From the NCBI GenBank assembly GCA_965662565.1, contig CBFIHS010000004.1, positions 20,393 to 84,392 on the forward strand: a stretch of DNA of 64,000 nucleotides, written 5' to 3'. Positions 44,866 through 53,969 of this stretch are shown in pieces. Position 1 is the first letter of the stretch. Every line of letters begins with the position of its first letter. Origin of the DNA: UBA5109 sp965662565. GTDB taxonomy: Bacteria; Pseudomonadota; Gammaproteobacteria; Pseudomonadales; Pseudohongiellaceae. The notes under the pieces are model-generated. The model had not been told where the DNA came from and did not search any database. It saw nothing but the letters and a program-made list of their open reading frames with translations. The position numbers and the translations under genes are program-made.

Positions 44866-46001
44866 CTGAAGCCGAGAGTTTTTAATAGATTTGCGGCTTT
44901 GGGATGGTAGGCAGAATAGTCGAGACAAAAATATGAAAATTCTCGTCTGTAGGCGTATTCTTTTCGCAGTTTATCAAAGCTAACTCCAGATTCATCGCCC
45001 GTCCTCAGCACTTGCATTAGTTTTTTAGAATCTTCTGATACATTGTAAGCGCTGAGGATCGTCAAATTGATTTGCGCAAGAGCATCCTCCGGCAAATCTA
45101 AATTTAGCTCTGCTTGTTCAGTGTTAATTGGATAAGGCCGGGCATCTGGGATTTGATAATATTTAACAAATGAATCATAAATTTGAGCAGTCCCCTTTTC
45201 TTTGCCTTCAAAACTGTAACCCGCAATGTGACTACTGCCAATATCGACTTTCTTAAGTAAGTCTAAATTTATATTCGGTTCATTTTCCCAAACATCTAAC
45301 ACACATTTTAGATAAGGAGACTTTTTAATTGTCTCTAGTAAAGCCTGATTATCAATAACTCCACCTCTAGCCGCATTGATGATGAAGGTATCCTTAGTTA
45401 GACCATCTAAAACATTTTGGTCAATAAAATGAAAAGTTGGATGTGCTGTAGCTCTTGTTAAAGGAGTGTGTATAGTGACAAGATCTTGTTTCATAACAGT
45501 TTCAAAGTCAGTCATTCGTTCGGCAAAACGATGGCTCGAATCAAGAAAAGGATCATAAATAAGGAATGGAAGCTCAAGATTCTGAAGTACTTCAGCTAAC
45601 AAAGCACCAATATTTCCTGCACCAACGATTCCAAACCTTAACTCCCTCCAATCCATTTGATATTTATTGGAAAGATATGCCAGTGATGAAAAAAAATACT
45701 GAACTACTGACATAGCATTAGAACCAGGGGCATAGGCAAAGTGAACATCATTTTGCTGCAAGTAATTTAGGTCGACATGATCAATACCGCTAGTTGCACT
45801 AGCAATAAATTTGACATTACTTTTTTTTAATAAATTTGAATCAATTTTTGTGACGGAACGAATCAACAAAGCATCTGCTTTACTGACTAATTCAGGAGTG
45901 AAGGCGCGACCATTAATTTTTTCTAAAATGCCTAATTTTTCAAAGGGTTCTAAACCAGAAATATTTTCATCAGCAACAATATAAATAGGTTTACTGTTCA
46001 T
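44862..46001 (-). CDS. pdxB: Erythronate-4-phosphate dehydrogenase
   Basis: PdxB carries out the second step of the DXP-dependent vitamin B6 route, oxidising 4-phosphoerythronate. The 379 residues belong to the D-2-hydroxyacid dehydrogenase family: NAD motif GIVGAGNIGALLAE near residue 118, catalytic Arg in INAARGGVIDNQALL and the His in IGSSHIAGYSFEGK. The C-terminal roughly 90 residues form the PdxB-specific dimerisation domain. It starts nine bases after tusA in the ttcA-yheU-tusA-pdxB group. Confidence 0.95.
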   Translation of the reverse strand: MNSKPIYIVADENISGLEPFEKLGILEKINGRAFTPELVSKADALLIRSVTKIDSNLLKKSNVKFIASATSGIDHVDLNYLQQNDVHFAYAPGSNAMSVVQYFFSSLAYLSNKYQMDWRELRFGIVGAGNIGALLAEVLQNLELPFLIYDPFLDSSHRFAERMTDFETVMKQDLVTIHTPLTRATAHPTFHFIDQNVLDGLTKDTFIINAARGGVIDNQALLETIKKSPYLKCVLDVWENEPNINLDLLKKVDIGSSHIAGYSFEGKEKGTAQIYDSFVKYYQIPDARPYPINTEQAELNLDLPEDALAQINLTILSAYNVSEDSKKLMQVLRTGDESGVSFDKLRKEYAYRREFSYFCLDYSAYHPKAANLLKTLGFS

Positions 46002-46010
46002 CGATTAAGC

Positions 46011-46292
46011 TTATTCAGTACTAGAAAGATCACTGGAACTATCGTTATCATTTTTTTGAATAAGATACTCAAACTCTTTTTCTAGTTCTGCAGTACTTAA
46101 TAAAGTATGCCCTAAAAAATGACAAAATTTAGGAATATCTCTTTTAGTTGAAGGATCAGTTGCAAGCACCTTAACAATATCCTCATGGCCCATTTCTCGA
46201 ATTTTTTTATGCAACAACATGACTGGCTCAGGACAATATAGTCCTCGAGCATCTAAAAGTAATTCTTCATTATTATCGTTTGTTTTATTCAA
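46011..46292 (-). CDS. tusA: Sulfurtransferase TusA
   Basis: TusA accepts persulfide sulfur from a cysteine desulfurase and passes it on for tRNA thiolation and molybdenum cofactor synthesis. The 93 residues carry the signature LDARGLYCPEPVMLLHKKI, with C20 as the sulfur carrier, and TDPSTKRDIPKFCHFLGH. The N-terminus has a short Asn-rich lead and the C-terminus a Ser/Asp-rich tail. It lies between yheU and pdxB on the minus strand. Confidence 0.94.
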   Translation of the reverse strand: MNKTNDNNEELLLDARGLYCPEPVMLLHKKIREMGHEDIVKVLATDPSTKRDIPKFCHFLGHTLLSTAELEKEFEYLIQKNDNDSSSDLSSTE

Positions 46293-46328
46293 ACCACTAG
46301 TATCTTTTGGTATATCGTATTTGCCGGC

Positions 46329-46372
46329 TATTTAAGTACTATTTAAGTTCTATTTAAGTTCTATTTGAGCAC
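46329..46372. repeat. 11-bp tandem repeat, four copies, across the yheU stop codon
   Basis: TATTTAAGTAC (46329-46339), TATTTAAGTTC (46340-46350), TATTTAAGTTC (46351-46361) and TATTTGAGCAC (46362-46372) follow one another on the plus strand. The minus-strand yheU stop TAG at 46363-46361 is at the junction of units three and four, so one unit is coding and three are spacer. Confidence 0.9.
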
Positions 46373-46564
46373 TATGTTACAACTGCTGGTTTCAGCATCA
46401 TAAACGATACTGGCTTTCCCATTTTTTAATTGACTGATGACATGTTGTACTTTTTGCTCAAGACTATACATGGTTAAACCATAGTCTGTGCCTTCCCTGC
46501 TGACAAATTCTTCGATAAGGCTTTCTAAAGTATCCTGCTTCAGCTCTTGATAAGGAATCTCCAT
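46361..46564 (-). CDS. YheU family protein (UPF0270)
   Basis: A 67-residue protein matching E. coli YheU: IPYQELKQDTLESLIEEFV, then SREGTDYG and LEQKVQHVISQLKNGKASIVY. The family is small, cytoplasmic and of unknown function. It lies five bases after ttcA and about 70 bases before tusA, in a tRNA-thiolation neighbourhood. Its last four codons belong to an 11-bp tandem repeat. Confidence 0.88.
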   Translation of the reverse strand: MEIPYQELKQDTLESLIEEFVSREGTDYGLTMYSLEQKVQHVISQLKNGKASIVYDAETSSCNIVLK

Positions 46565-46569
46565 CTTAG

Positions 46570-47424
46570 TTAAAACAGATTTACTGCCTTTATCAGCTCA
46601 TCAGATTCATTGCCTTTAGACGAGTTCCGCTTACTTTCAAGATTTTTAAAATCAAATAGATCAGTGTCTGCTAAATGCGAAGGTGCAACATTAGTTATAC
46701 TTTTAAAAAGCACATCTAAGCGGCCAGGAAACTTTTTATCCCATTCATTTAACATATTTTTTATTTCTTGTCTTTGCATGTTGTCCTGACTACCACATAA
46801 AGTGCAGGGGATAATTGGAAAATCTTTAAGAACTGAAAATTCGGCAATTTCTTGTTCTTTGCAATACGCGAGAGGACGAATCACGATGTGTTTTTTATCA
46901 TCGCTTAAAAGCTTTGGGGGCATTGCCATCAACTTTCCGCCAAAAAACATATTTAAAAACAGCGTTTCCATCAGGTCATTGCGATGATGACCAAGAGCAA
47001 TCTTAGTTGCCCCAATAGATTCGGCATAGGAATATAGGTTGCCTCTTCTTAAACGCGAACATAGTCCACAATAGCTTTTTCCTTCAGCGGTTTTATCAAC
47101 AACGATTGAGTAAGTGTCCTGCTCAATAACGTGGTAATCGACACCGATAGATTCTAAATATTCAGGCAAAACGTGTTCAGGGAAACCTGGTTGTTTTTGA
47201 TCAAGATTGACCGCCTTGATAGAAAACTCAATAGGCGCATGTTTTTGCAGACTTAAAAGGATATCCAACATTACATAAGAGTCTTTGCCTCCAGACAGGC
47301 AAACCATGACTTTATCGCCGTTCTCAATCATATTGAAATCAGCAATGGCTCGACCACAATCTCTGCGCAGATTCTTTTGCAGTCGATTTAAGCGTAAACT
47401 GTTTTTTCTTTCTAATTCAGGCAC
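46570..47424 (-). CDS. ttcA: tRNA 2-thiocytidine synthetase TtcA
   Basis: TtcA thiolates cytidine 32 of certain tRNAs, using ATP and an iron-sulfur cluster. The PP-loop SGGKDS is in MVCLSGGKDSYVMLD, and the two CxxC motifs are in GLCSRLRRG and PCTLCGSQDNM. The frame is open to a GTG at 47454. I prefer the GTG at 47424 (284 residues), because GGA lies about eight bases upstream and the homologous part begins soon after. The C-terminal Ser/Asn-rich tail is poorly conserved. It heads the ttcA-yheU-tusA-pdxB group. Confidence 0.93.
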   Translation of the reverse strand: MPELERKNSLRLNRLQKNLRRDCGRAIADFNMIENGDKVMVCLSGGKDSYVMLDILLSLQKHAPIEFSIKAVNLDQKQPGFPEHVLPEYLESIGVDYHVIEQDTYSIVVDKTAEGKSYCGLCSRLRRGNLYSYAESIGATKIALGHHRNDLMETLFLNMFFGGKLMAMPPKLLSDDKKHIVIRPLAYCKEQEIAEFSVLKDFPIIPCTLCGSQDNMQRQEIKNMLNEWDKKFPGRLDVLFKSITNVAPSHLADTDLFDFKNLESKRNSSKGNESDELIKAVNLF

Positions 47425-47540
47425 AATAATTCCAACAAAGTAATCTAATAACACTATATGAAAAGCTCGACAGTATAATTCTCTGCTAAAGCTTTTACTA
47501 CGTCATACATCAAGCTAGGATATAAAATATCATACGAAAG

Positions 47541-48617
47541 ATGATTTCAGACAAAGCCCTTAAATTCTTATACCTGCTTCAATTTTGCTTAGCCCTATCC
47601 TCCATTGCGGCAAAAGCTCAGGAAATTGATTCCGCTCTACAAAACCAAGCCGTTATACTTCAATACCATCATATCTCAAGCTCATCGCCGCCTAGCACTA
47701 GCACCAGTATTGAAGATTTCAAGCGGCACATGGACTATCTAGCTGACAACAACTTTACAATACTTCCACTTCCTGAGATTTTAGAAAGCCTTCAAAAAGG
47801 TATAAATCTGCCTAATTTTACAGCGGCGATTACTTTTGACGACGGTTACTTGTCGGTTTACACCAGCGCTTTCCCGATTTTAAAAGAAAAAGCATGGCCC
47901 TTTACTGTCTTTGTGACTACAGGGCTTCTACAAAACAACTCGTCGCTTTACGCCAACTGGGAACAGGTACGCGAAATGGCTGAGCATGGCGCTACTATTG
48001 CCAACCACACCATCACTCATCCCTATCTTCTGGCTCGAGAAGCTGCTGAATCTGAAAATGATTGGATAAATCGAGTAAGCCATGAAATCACTGGCGCGGA
48101 AGACGAGATACTAAAAGAAATAGGCCAGAGCCATCGCTTACTTGCCTACCCATATGGTGAATACGACCCTGTAATCCAAAAACTGACTAGTGACTTAGGC
48201 TTTATTGGTATAGCGCAACACTCTGGACCAATTAATGCTCAGTCCGATTTCTCAGCTCTACCACGCTTTCCTCTGTCAGGTATTTACACATCAATGACCA
48301 CCTTCCCAAATAAGGTTCGTAGCTTGGCATTTACCTTAAACACTAAGACCGAGCTGGATCCTATTACTAATGATCCTAGCCCGAGTGCGGTCCTTGATAT
48401 AGAGAATCAAGATTTTATTCTCGAACAACTCAGCTGCTACAACAATGGGGAAAGCATCAATATCAGTCTATTAAATGAAACTGAAGCTATATTCAGAATA
48501 GACTCACATATCGAAAATTTCAGCCGCCGTTTTCGTTACAATTGCACAGCGCCAGGTAAGCAAGGAAGGTATTTTTGGTATTCAATTCCTTGGATCAACC
48601 CTCTAGTTCAAGAGTAA
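47541..48617 (+). CDS. Secreted polysaccharide deacetylase family protein
   Basis: A 358-residue exported protein with a signal peptide ending near AAKAQ. The NodB-like deacetylase domain has the metal-binding pair D100-D101 in ITFDDGYLSVY and H156 with H160 in ANHTITHPYLL. YHHISSSSPPS upstream is typical of the PgaB/IcaB-like subgroup. It probably removes acyl groups from a cell-wall or surface glycan. No exopolysaccharide synthase is adjacent, so the substrate is open. The C-terminal 110 residues after FPLSGIYTS have no domain I recognise. It is convergent with the Bax-like gene. Confidence 0.82.
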   Translation: MISDKALKFLYLLQFCLALSSIAAKAQEIDSALQNQAVILQYHHISSSSPPSTSTSIEDFKRHMDYLADNNFTILPLPEILESLQKGINLPNFTAAITFDDGYLSVYTSAFPILKEKAWPFTVFVTTGLLQNNSSLYANWEQVREMAEHGATIANHTITHPYLLAREAAESENDWINRVSHEITGAEDEILKEIGQSHRLLAYPYGEYDPVIQKLTSDLGFIGIAQHSGPINAQSDFSALPRFPLSGIYTSMTTFPNKVRSLAFTLNTKTELDPITNDPSPSAVLDIENQDFILEQLSCYNNGESINISLLNETEAIFRIDSHIENFSRRFRYNCTAPGKQGRYFWYSIPWINPLVQE

Positions 48618-48636
48618 AACCCAAAATAAGCCTAAG

Positions 48637-49461
48637 TTAAACGCCAGCAGTATCAAACTCTAACAGGCCATTGGATTGAATCATTGATTGCAGTTCAATT
48701 ATGTATTCACCACCCCTTTCTGAATAGCTTTCTAAACCCTCGGAAAGAACAATACCGTTTATGGCTTGCCCACTCTTTCTCAGCTCTTCGCGAATAAGCC
48801 TGAGGCGACTGTATGAAGAAAAAGTATTCAAATTCATTATATAAGCTTCTACCGACTCAAATGCACTATCAAAACGTCTAACCTCATGACTAGCAGCTTC
48901 GGGCCGTCGTCTTGGCACCATTCCACAGCCACGGCTATAACACCATTGACCAAAAAAATTATTGCCTTGTTGAGCAAAACGAGAGGCACCCCAGGCTGAC
49001 TCATTAGCGGCTTGAGCTAAGGCTAACGAACTTGGAATTATGTCTACTCTCCTGAGTAAGCGATTAATTAAATTTTGAGTATTCAGCATTTCATTATCGA
49101 GCTTATATTCAACTTTCAAAGCCGTTACAAAATTAGTCTCAGATCTAGAAAGTGTTCTTCCAGCTGCTAGCTTTTCACTGAGATTTCGTAGTTCTTGACG
49201 CTGATATAGGATCTTTTGATTTACAGCATCGATGTAGGGCAATAAGTAATTGAAAAAAGTCTGCTTTTTTTGTGGGATGTTTAGAATTGCTGAAAAGTCA
49301 GGTACATCCCTGTCTTCAATAATAATCTCTGGGATATCAAGCAGAATGGCATCGTCTATTTCTTGTAGATTTTGGCGTAACAGTAGCGCCGCCAAAAACA
49401 TAAGAAAAAGAAGAATCAAATACGAATAGTAATGACGCTTTGCTACGCTTGTACTTGTCAT
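48637..49461 (-). CDS. Bax-like glucosaminidase-domain protein
   Basis: The 274 residues equal the length of E. coli Bax. A single N-terminal membrane anchor (about residues 10-28) is followed by a helical region and a glucosaminidase domain with ALAQAANESAWGASRFAQQG, NNFFGQWCYSRGCGMVPR and SYSERGGEYI. It is likely a periplasmic peptidoglycan hydrolase anchored in the inner membrane; the glutamate in ANESAWG is the expected catalytic residue. It is convergent with the deacetylase gene, 19 bases away. Confidence 0.85.
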   Translation of the reverse strand: MTSTSVAKRHYYSYLILLFLMFLAALLLRQNLQEIDDAILLDIPEIIIEDRDVPDFSAILNIPQKKQTFFNYLLPYIDAVNQKILYQRQELRNLSEKLAAGRTLSRSETNFVTALKVEYKLDNEMLNTQNLINRLLRRVDIIPSSLALAQAANESAWGASRFAQQGNNFFGQWCYSRGCGMVPRRRPEAASHEVRRFDSAFESVEAYIMNLNTFSSYSRLRLIREELRKSGQAINGIVLSEGLESYSERGGEYIIELQSMIQSNGLLEFDTAGV

Positions 49462-49572
49462 CTTGTATTACTTAGACCCAGAAAAAATTCAAAAGCTAGT
49501 AAAAAATCATAGTAACATATAATAAAAACAGTATATAAATCTATAATGTACTTTAATTTATATTTATAACTA

Positions 49573-49590
49573 ATTGTTTTTATTGTTTAT
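49573..49590. repeat. 9-bp duplication across the bolA stop codon
   Basis: ATTGTTTTT (49573-49581) and ATTGTTTAT (49582-49590) differ at one base. The bolA stop codon at 49582-49580 lies at their junction. Low complexity lowers confidence. Confidence 0.45.
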
Positions 49591-49880
49591 TTGAGCATTC
49601 TGGAGAATCGTGAGCAGCGCCATTGAGTTGAGCCCACTCTGAAGGAGTATGTAAGTGCATTGCTAAAGCATGAACAGAACCTGCTAACTCCAGAGCAAGC
49701 ACCTTATATACGGCTTGATGGCGTTTTACCTTACTCATATTGGCAAAACCCTCACTGATTAAAACCAACTTGAAGTGGCTATCGACTGCAGGGCCGGCAT
49801 GCATATGACTCTCATTCAGTAATTCAACANNNNNNNNNNGCTTTCAGTTTTTCTAGTATTTGTTCTTGCATTGTATTCAT
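49580..49880 (-). CDS. BolA family protein, interrupted by an assembly gap
   Basis: After the gap the frame reads VELLNESHMHAGPAVDSHF, then KLVLISEGFANMSKVKRHQ and VHALAMHLHTPSEW, the core of a BolA protein. Before it, MNTMQEQILEKLKA is a normal BolA start (ATG at 49880 or 49871). Ten Ns at 49830-49839 separate the two parts. Ten does not keep the frame; a multiple of three would, and comparison with E. coli BolA suggests about 18 bases. BolA proteins work with monothiol glutaredoxins in iron-sulfur trafficking and affect cell shape. The C-terminal end overlaps a 9-bp duplication. Confidence 0.88.
49830..49839. other. Assembly gap of ten Ns
   Basis: Ten undetermined bases lie inside bolA. 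The flanking frames do not join over ten bases, so the number is a placeholder and the real sequence is missing. Confidence 0.99.
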
Positions 49881-49926
49881 TAAAATCATCTTCTTCTTTG
49901 TATCTATCATTTAAAAGGCTACAGAC

Positions 49927-50050
49927 AATAAACCTACTAATAATAAACCTACTAACATTAGCTATTAACAATTAGCTATAAAAGCCTAACCTTGTAAGAG
50001 CTGCCTTCTAGTTAACTTCAGTTAGCTACAGTTAGCATCAGTTATCTGAT
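49927..50050. repeat. Three unrelated tandem repeats in the bolA-GTPase spacer
   Basis: A 15-bp unit AATAAACCTACTAAT is duplicated at 49927-49941 and 49942-49956 with one mismatch. A 14-bp unit ATTAGCTATTAACA follows at 49957-49970 and as ATTAGCTATAAAAG at 49971-49984. Four 10-bp units, GTTAACTTCA, GTTAGCTACA, GTTAGCATCA and GTTATCTGAT, fill 50011-50050. Together they make up most of the 263-base spacer between the divergent bolA and ylqF-type genes. Confidence 0.85.
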
Positions 50051-50143
50051 ACCAGAGTTTTCATTTAGCTCAGCGAAGTCACTTCCAGACAAATCATTCA
50101 TCATGCTCTACAATAGCCAATCTTTAAAAACAGGAGCATTAAC

Positions 50144-50980
50144 GTGACTATAAACTGGTATCCAGGCCATATGAATAAGGCTCGTAAGGATATCACGAAA
50201 GCACTACTAAACGTCGATCTCGTGATTGAAATAGTCGATGCAAGACTGCCCTATTCCAGTGAAAATCCACTGTTAAATTCGCTTATAGCCGATAAGGCGA
50301 GAATCAAAATTCTCAACAAGAATGATTTAGCTGATACTAGTGTTACTCAATCCTGGCTAGAGCATTTCAAGAGCCATGGAATTAATGCATTTGCCTTCGA
50401 TAAATCGCAAGAAAGCAATATTCGGAAATTAATCAAAAACATTCGAAAGATGGTGAATAAGCCTGCAGGTAAATTGCTTCGAATAATGATCGTCGGTATC
50501 CCCAATGTCGGTAAATCAACATTCTTGAATATCTTGTTGGATCGAAGAGTGGCTAAAGTTGGAAATGAACCCGCTGTCACTAAAGCACGCCAGGAGATCA
50601 TGCTGGATGATCATATTAAGTTGATTGATACTCCGGGTGTGCTTTGGCCAAAAATTGAAGACCAGAACTCTGCTTACCGCTTAGCTGTAACTGGGGCGAT
50701 TAAGAATACCGCGATAGAATTTGAAGACATCGCCTTATTTGCACTTGAATTCTTACGCGACGATTACCCAAACAGGCTCTGTGAACGTTATGGTCTCGAA
50801 TCCCCCTCCAGAAGCGGAGCTGAGTTGCTTGCCGAGGTTGCAAGCCTTCGTGGCTGTCGAAGAAAAGGCGGCTTGGACTACCACAAAGCCAGTGAGATTA
50901 TCTTACAAGACCTGCGCAACGGTGCTTTTGGCAAAGTCAGTCTAGAAAAACCAAATTCACTGACCTTTAACATCGAATAG
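50144..50980 (+). CDS. YlqF/RbgA-type ribosome-assembly GTPase
   Basis: A 278-residue GTPase with circularly permuted motifs: G4 NKND (58-61) precedes G1 GIPNVGKST (118-126) and G3 DTPG (162-165). The N-terminal WYPGHMNKARKDI is the RbgA/YlqF signature. In Bacillus subtilis RbgA acts late in 50S subunit assembly; the role in gammaproteobacteria is less studied. The start at 50144 is GTG, with AGGAG eight bases upstream. It is divergent from bolA and 41 bases ahead of the protease gene. Confidence 0.9.
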   Translation: MTINWYPGHMNKARKDITKALLNVDLVIEIVDARLPYSSENPLLNSLIADKARIKILNKNDLADTSVTQSWLEHFKSHGINAFAFDKSQESNIRKLIKNIRKMVNKPAGKLLRIMIVGIPNVGKSTFLNILLDRRVAKVGNEPAVTKARQEIMLDDHIKLIDTPGVLWPKIEDQNSAYRLAVTGAIKNTAIEFEDIALFALEFLRDDYPNRLCERYGLESPSRSGAELLAEVASLRGCRRKGGLDYHKASEIILQDLRNGAFGKVSLEKPNSLTFNIE

Positions 50981-51021
50981 GCTAGAATGCTTCATTCCAT
51001 CAACGTCGAGAAAGTTATTTA

Positions 51022-53955
51022 ATGCAGTCAGCAACAGATCATCAAGCCAACCCTTCTTTTAAAAAATTACGCAGCCAATATCTTGAGACCCTTAAACTCA
51101 CCGTTGAAGAGTTTGAGCATATTGTTACCGGGGCCAAACATTATCATCTTGCTAATGATAATCCTGAAAATGTGTTTTTAGTCGCACTTCGAACAGTCCC
51201 CATGAATTCAAGTGGTGTGGCTCACATTCTCGAGCATACCGCCCTCTGTGGCAGCGAAAAATTTCCGGTTCGGGACCCTTTCTTTATGATGATCAGGCGC
51301 TCAATGAATACTTTCATGAATGCGATGACCAGCAGCGACTGGACCGCCTATCCCTTTGCTAGTCAGAATAAAAAAGATTTCAACAATTTGCTCAAGGTCT
51401 ACCTCGATGCCGTTTTCTTCTCACGCTTAGACCCTTTGGACTTTGCACAAGAAGGTCATAGACTCGAATTTTCGGAACCTAACAACTCTGACTCCAAGCT
51501 AGAATACAAAGGCGTTGTTTATAATGAAATGAAAGGCGCCATGAGCTCTACCAGTAGTTTGCTGTGGCAACAAGTCTGTAAGCATTTATTTCCTACAAGC
51601 ACCTATCACTACAACAGCGGCGGAGAGCCTACTGAAATACCTAGTTTGAGTTACGAAGAGTTAGTCGCTTTCTACAAAACTCATTATCATCCGAGTAACG
51701 CCATCTTCATGACATTTGGAGACATTCCAGCACATGAACAGCAAAATAAGATAGAAGAACTGGCTCTGGGCCGTTTCGAAAAACTTGATGTCCATATTGC
51801 TGTCAATGATGAAGAACGCTATCAAGAACCAAAGCGAGTGCGCGAATACTATCCTGCTGACGACACTGAACTAGAGAATAAAAGTCATGTGATTATGGCT
51901 TGGTTGCTTGGTAAAAACACTTCATTGGAAGAGCTCTATAAAGCTCAGTTACTAAGCAGTGTGTTACTCGACAACAGCTCAAGCCCTCTTCTACAAGTAT
52001 TAGAAACAACTAAGCTGGGATCATCACCCTCACCTTTATGCGGTCTTGAAGATTCTTATCGAGAAATGAGTTTTATCTGTGGACTGGAAGGCTGTTCAGA
52101 AAACGATGCTGAAGCAATTGAAGAATTGATAATCTCCACACTTAAAAAAGTTTGTGATGACGGAATTGATCAAAGCAAAGTAGAAGCTGCTCTACATGCT
52201 CTTGAACTGCATCAACGAGAAATTACTGGTGACAGCTACCCCTACGGTCTGCAGTTAATTCTTTCTGCGCTTTCAACTGCAACTCACCGTGGAGATCCTA
52301 TTGAACTATTGGACATCGACCCAGTATTAAAGCGACTCAAAGAAGACATAAAAGATCCAAACTTTATTCCCTCACTCATACAAGAATATTTGTTAAACAA
52401 TCAGCATCGCATCACTTTGTGTGTGATCCCTGATGCAAATATTGCTAATAAAGCAGCACTCGAAGAAGAGAACAAACTTGCAGCCATTAAACAGGCAATG
52501 AACGATGAAGAAAAAGAAAAAATCATCCTTCAGGCCCAAGCGCTCTCAAAAAGACAAGAGCAAGTTGACGACATTTCGATACTGCCTAAAGTTGAATTGA
52601 ATGATGTTCCTGCAGATATCAAATGGCCGAAAGCCGAAAAAAGTTTACTCAACAACCGGGGTTTTGCCTTCTATGCTCAAGGTACTAATGGCTTGAGTTA
52701 CCAAGACGTAGTCATTAATTTACCCGATATCCCTGAAGAGCTTCTGAGCTGCTTACCCAACTATACGAATTGCTTACCGGAACTTGGTGTCGGAAGTTCT
52801 TCTTACCTTGATGTTCAAGCACTACAAGCAGGCATAAGCGGCGGCATCCACGCTAATGTGAGCATTCGAAACCAACTGGATAACGAACAAGAAGTTGATG
52901 CTCGCATGATACTTTCGAGTAAGGCCTTATACGCTAATCAAGAAAGTTTAAGCAAGTTAATGAAGGACACTCTTGAAGCTCCGCGTTTTGATGAGTTAAG
53001 CCGAATTAAAGAACTCATTCAACAAATCGCCAGTCATAAAGAACAAAGCGTAACCAGCCAAGGTCATGGCTTAGCCATGGGCATAGCCGCGAGTAAAATG
53101 AGCCCTACAGCCTTCCTAAATTACAAAAATTCTGGATTGGCTGGCATTAAATCTCTAAAAATGCTGGTTGCTGACTTTAAAGATGACTCTGCATTAAAGA
53201 GCTATGCTGAAAAATTATCGTCTCTTCATGAGCTCATAATTCAAGGCAAAAAGTCTTTCCTAGGCATTGCTGAAGCAAGTAATAAATCCGCTCTTACAAA
53301 TTCAATATCCACAATTTGGGATTCAGAAGAAGATGCGTTCAATCAAAATAATGCCTTTTTATTGAATCCAGTTCGAGAATCTGTTGCTGAAGCTTGGCTT
53401 TGCAATACTCAGGTTAATTTCTGTGCACTCGCCTATCCGACTGTACCTTCAGGTCATGAAGACTCAGCTGCACTGACCGTCTTAGGAGGCTTTCTACGTA
53501 ATGGTTATCTTCATGGTGCAATCCGCGAAAAGGGAGGCGCTTATGGTGGCGGAGCCACACAAGACTCAGGCACAGCAAGTTTTCGTTTTTATTCTTATCG
53601 TGACCCAAGATTGAGCGAAACTCTTGAAGATTACGAACACTCTATAGAATGGCTTCTTTCCAACAAACATGATTCCAGTCAATTAGAAGAAGCTATTCTT
53701 GGCGTCATTTCGAGTCTGGATAAACCAGCCTCTCCAGCTGGTTCAGCAAAGCAAGCTTATTACAATGAACTTTTTGGTAGAGATAAAGAGTATCGAGCTA
53801 AATTCAGGCAACAAGTCCTTGAAGTAGATATGGCAAAATTACAGAATGTCGCTGAAAAATATCTAACTAAAGACAAGCGTAGTGTTGGAATAATCAGCAA
53901 CAAAGAACACCTTGCTGAAATAGAAAAGTTAGGTTTAAGCGTAAACAAACTTTAA
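51022..53955 (+). CDS. M16C zinc metallopeptidase (PreP/Cym1-like)
   Basis: The 977 residues match presequence-protease-type M16C peptidases, which enclose and degrade short unfolded peptides. The inverted zinc motif is H68-x2-E71-H72 in HILEHTALCGS, with the third ligand E169 in VVYNEMKGAMSS. The conserved RDPFFMMIRRSMNTFMNAMT follows the motif. The C-terminal half contains the GGAYGGGA loop and a SYRDPR-type motif (FYSYRDPRL). No signal peptide is seen, so it is probably cytoplasmic. ATG at 51022 is preceded by only a weak ribosome binding site. It converges with djlA. Confidence 0.92.
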   Translation: MQSATDHQANPSFKKLRSQYLETLKLTVEEFEHIVTGAKHYHLANDNPENVFLVALRTVPMNSSGVAHILEHTALCGSEKFPVRDPFFMMIRRSMNTFMNAMTSSDWTAYPFASQNKKDFNNLLKVYLDAVFFSRLDPLDFAQEGHRLEFSEPNNSDSKLEYKGVVYNEMKGAMSSTSSLLWQQVCKHLFPTSTYHYNSGGEPTEIPSLSYEELVAFYKTHYHPSNAIFMTFGDIPAHEQQNKIEELALGRFEKLDVHIAVNDEERYQEPKRVREYYPADDTELENKSHVIMAWLLGKNTSLEELYKAQLLSSVLLDNSSSPLLQVLETTKLGSSPSPLCGLEDSYREMSFICGLEGCSENDAEAIEELIISTLKKVCDDGIDQSKVEAALHALELHQREITGDSYPYGLQLILSALSTATHRGDPIELLDIDPVLKRLKEDIKDPNFIPSLIQEYLLNNQHRITLCVIPDANIANKAALEEENKLAAIKQAMNDEEKEKIILQAQALSKRQEQVDDISILPKVELNDVPADIKWPKAEKSLLNNRGFAFYAQGTNGLSYQDVVINLPDIPEELLSCLPNYTNCLPELGVGSSSYLDVQALQAGISGGIHANVSIRNQLDNEQEVDARMILSSKALYANQESLSKLMKDTLEAPRFDELSRIKELIQQIASHKEQSVTSQGHGLAMGIAASKMSPTAFLNYKNSGLAGIKSLKMLVADFKDDSALKSYAEKLSSLHELIIQGKKSFLGIAEASNKSALTNSISTIWDSEEDAFNQNNAFLLNPVRESVAEAWLCNTQVNFCALAYPTVPSGHEDSAALTVLGGFLRNGYLHGAIREKGGAYGGGATQDSGTASFRFYSYRDPRLSETLEDYEHSIEWLLSNKHDSSQLEEAILGVISSLDKPASPAGSAKQAYYNELFGRDKEYRAKFRQQVLEVDMAKLQNVAEKYLTKDKRSVGIISNKEHLAEIEKLGLSVNKL

Positions 53956-53969
53956 GTTTAGTGAGAGGT

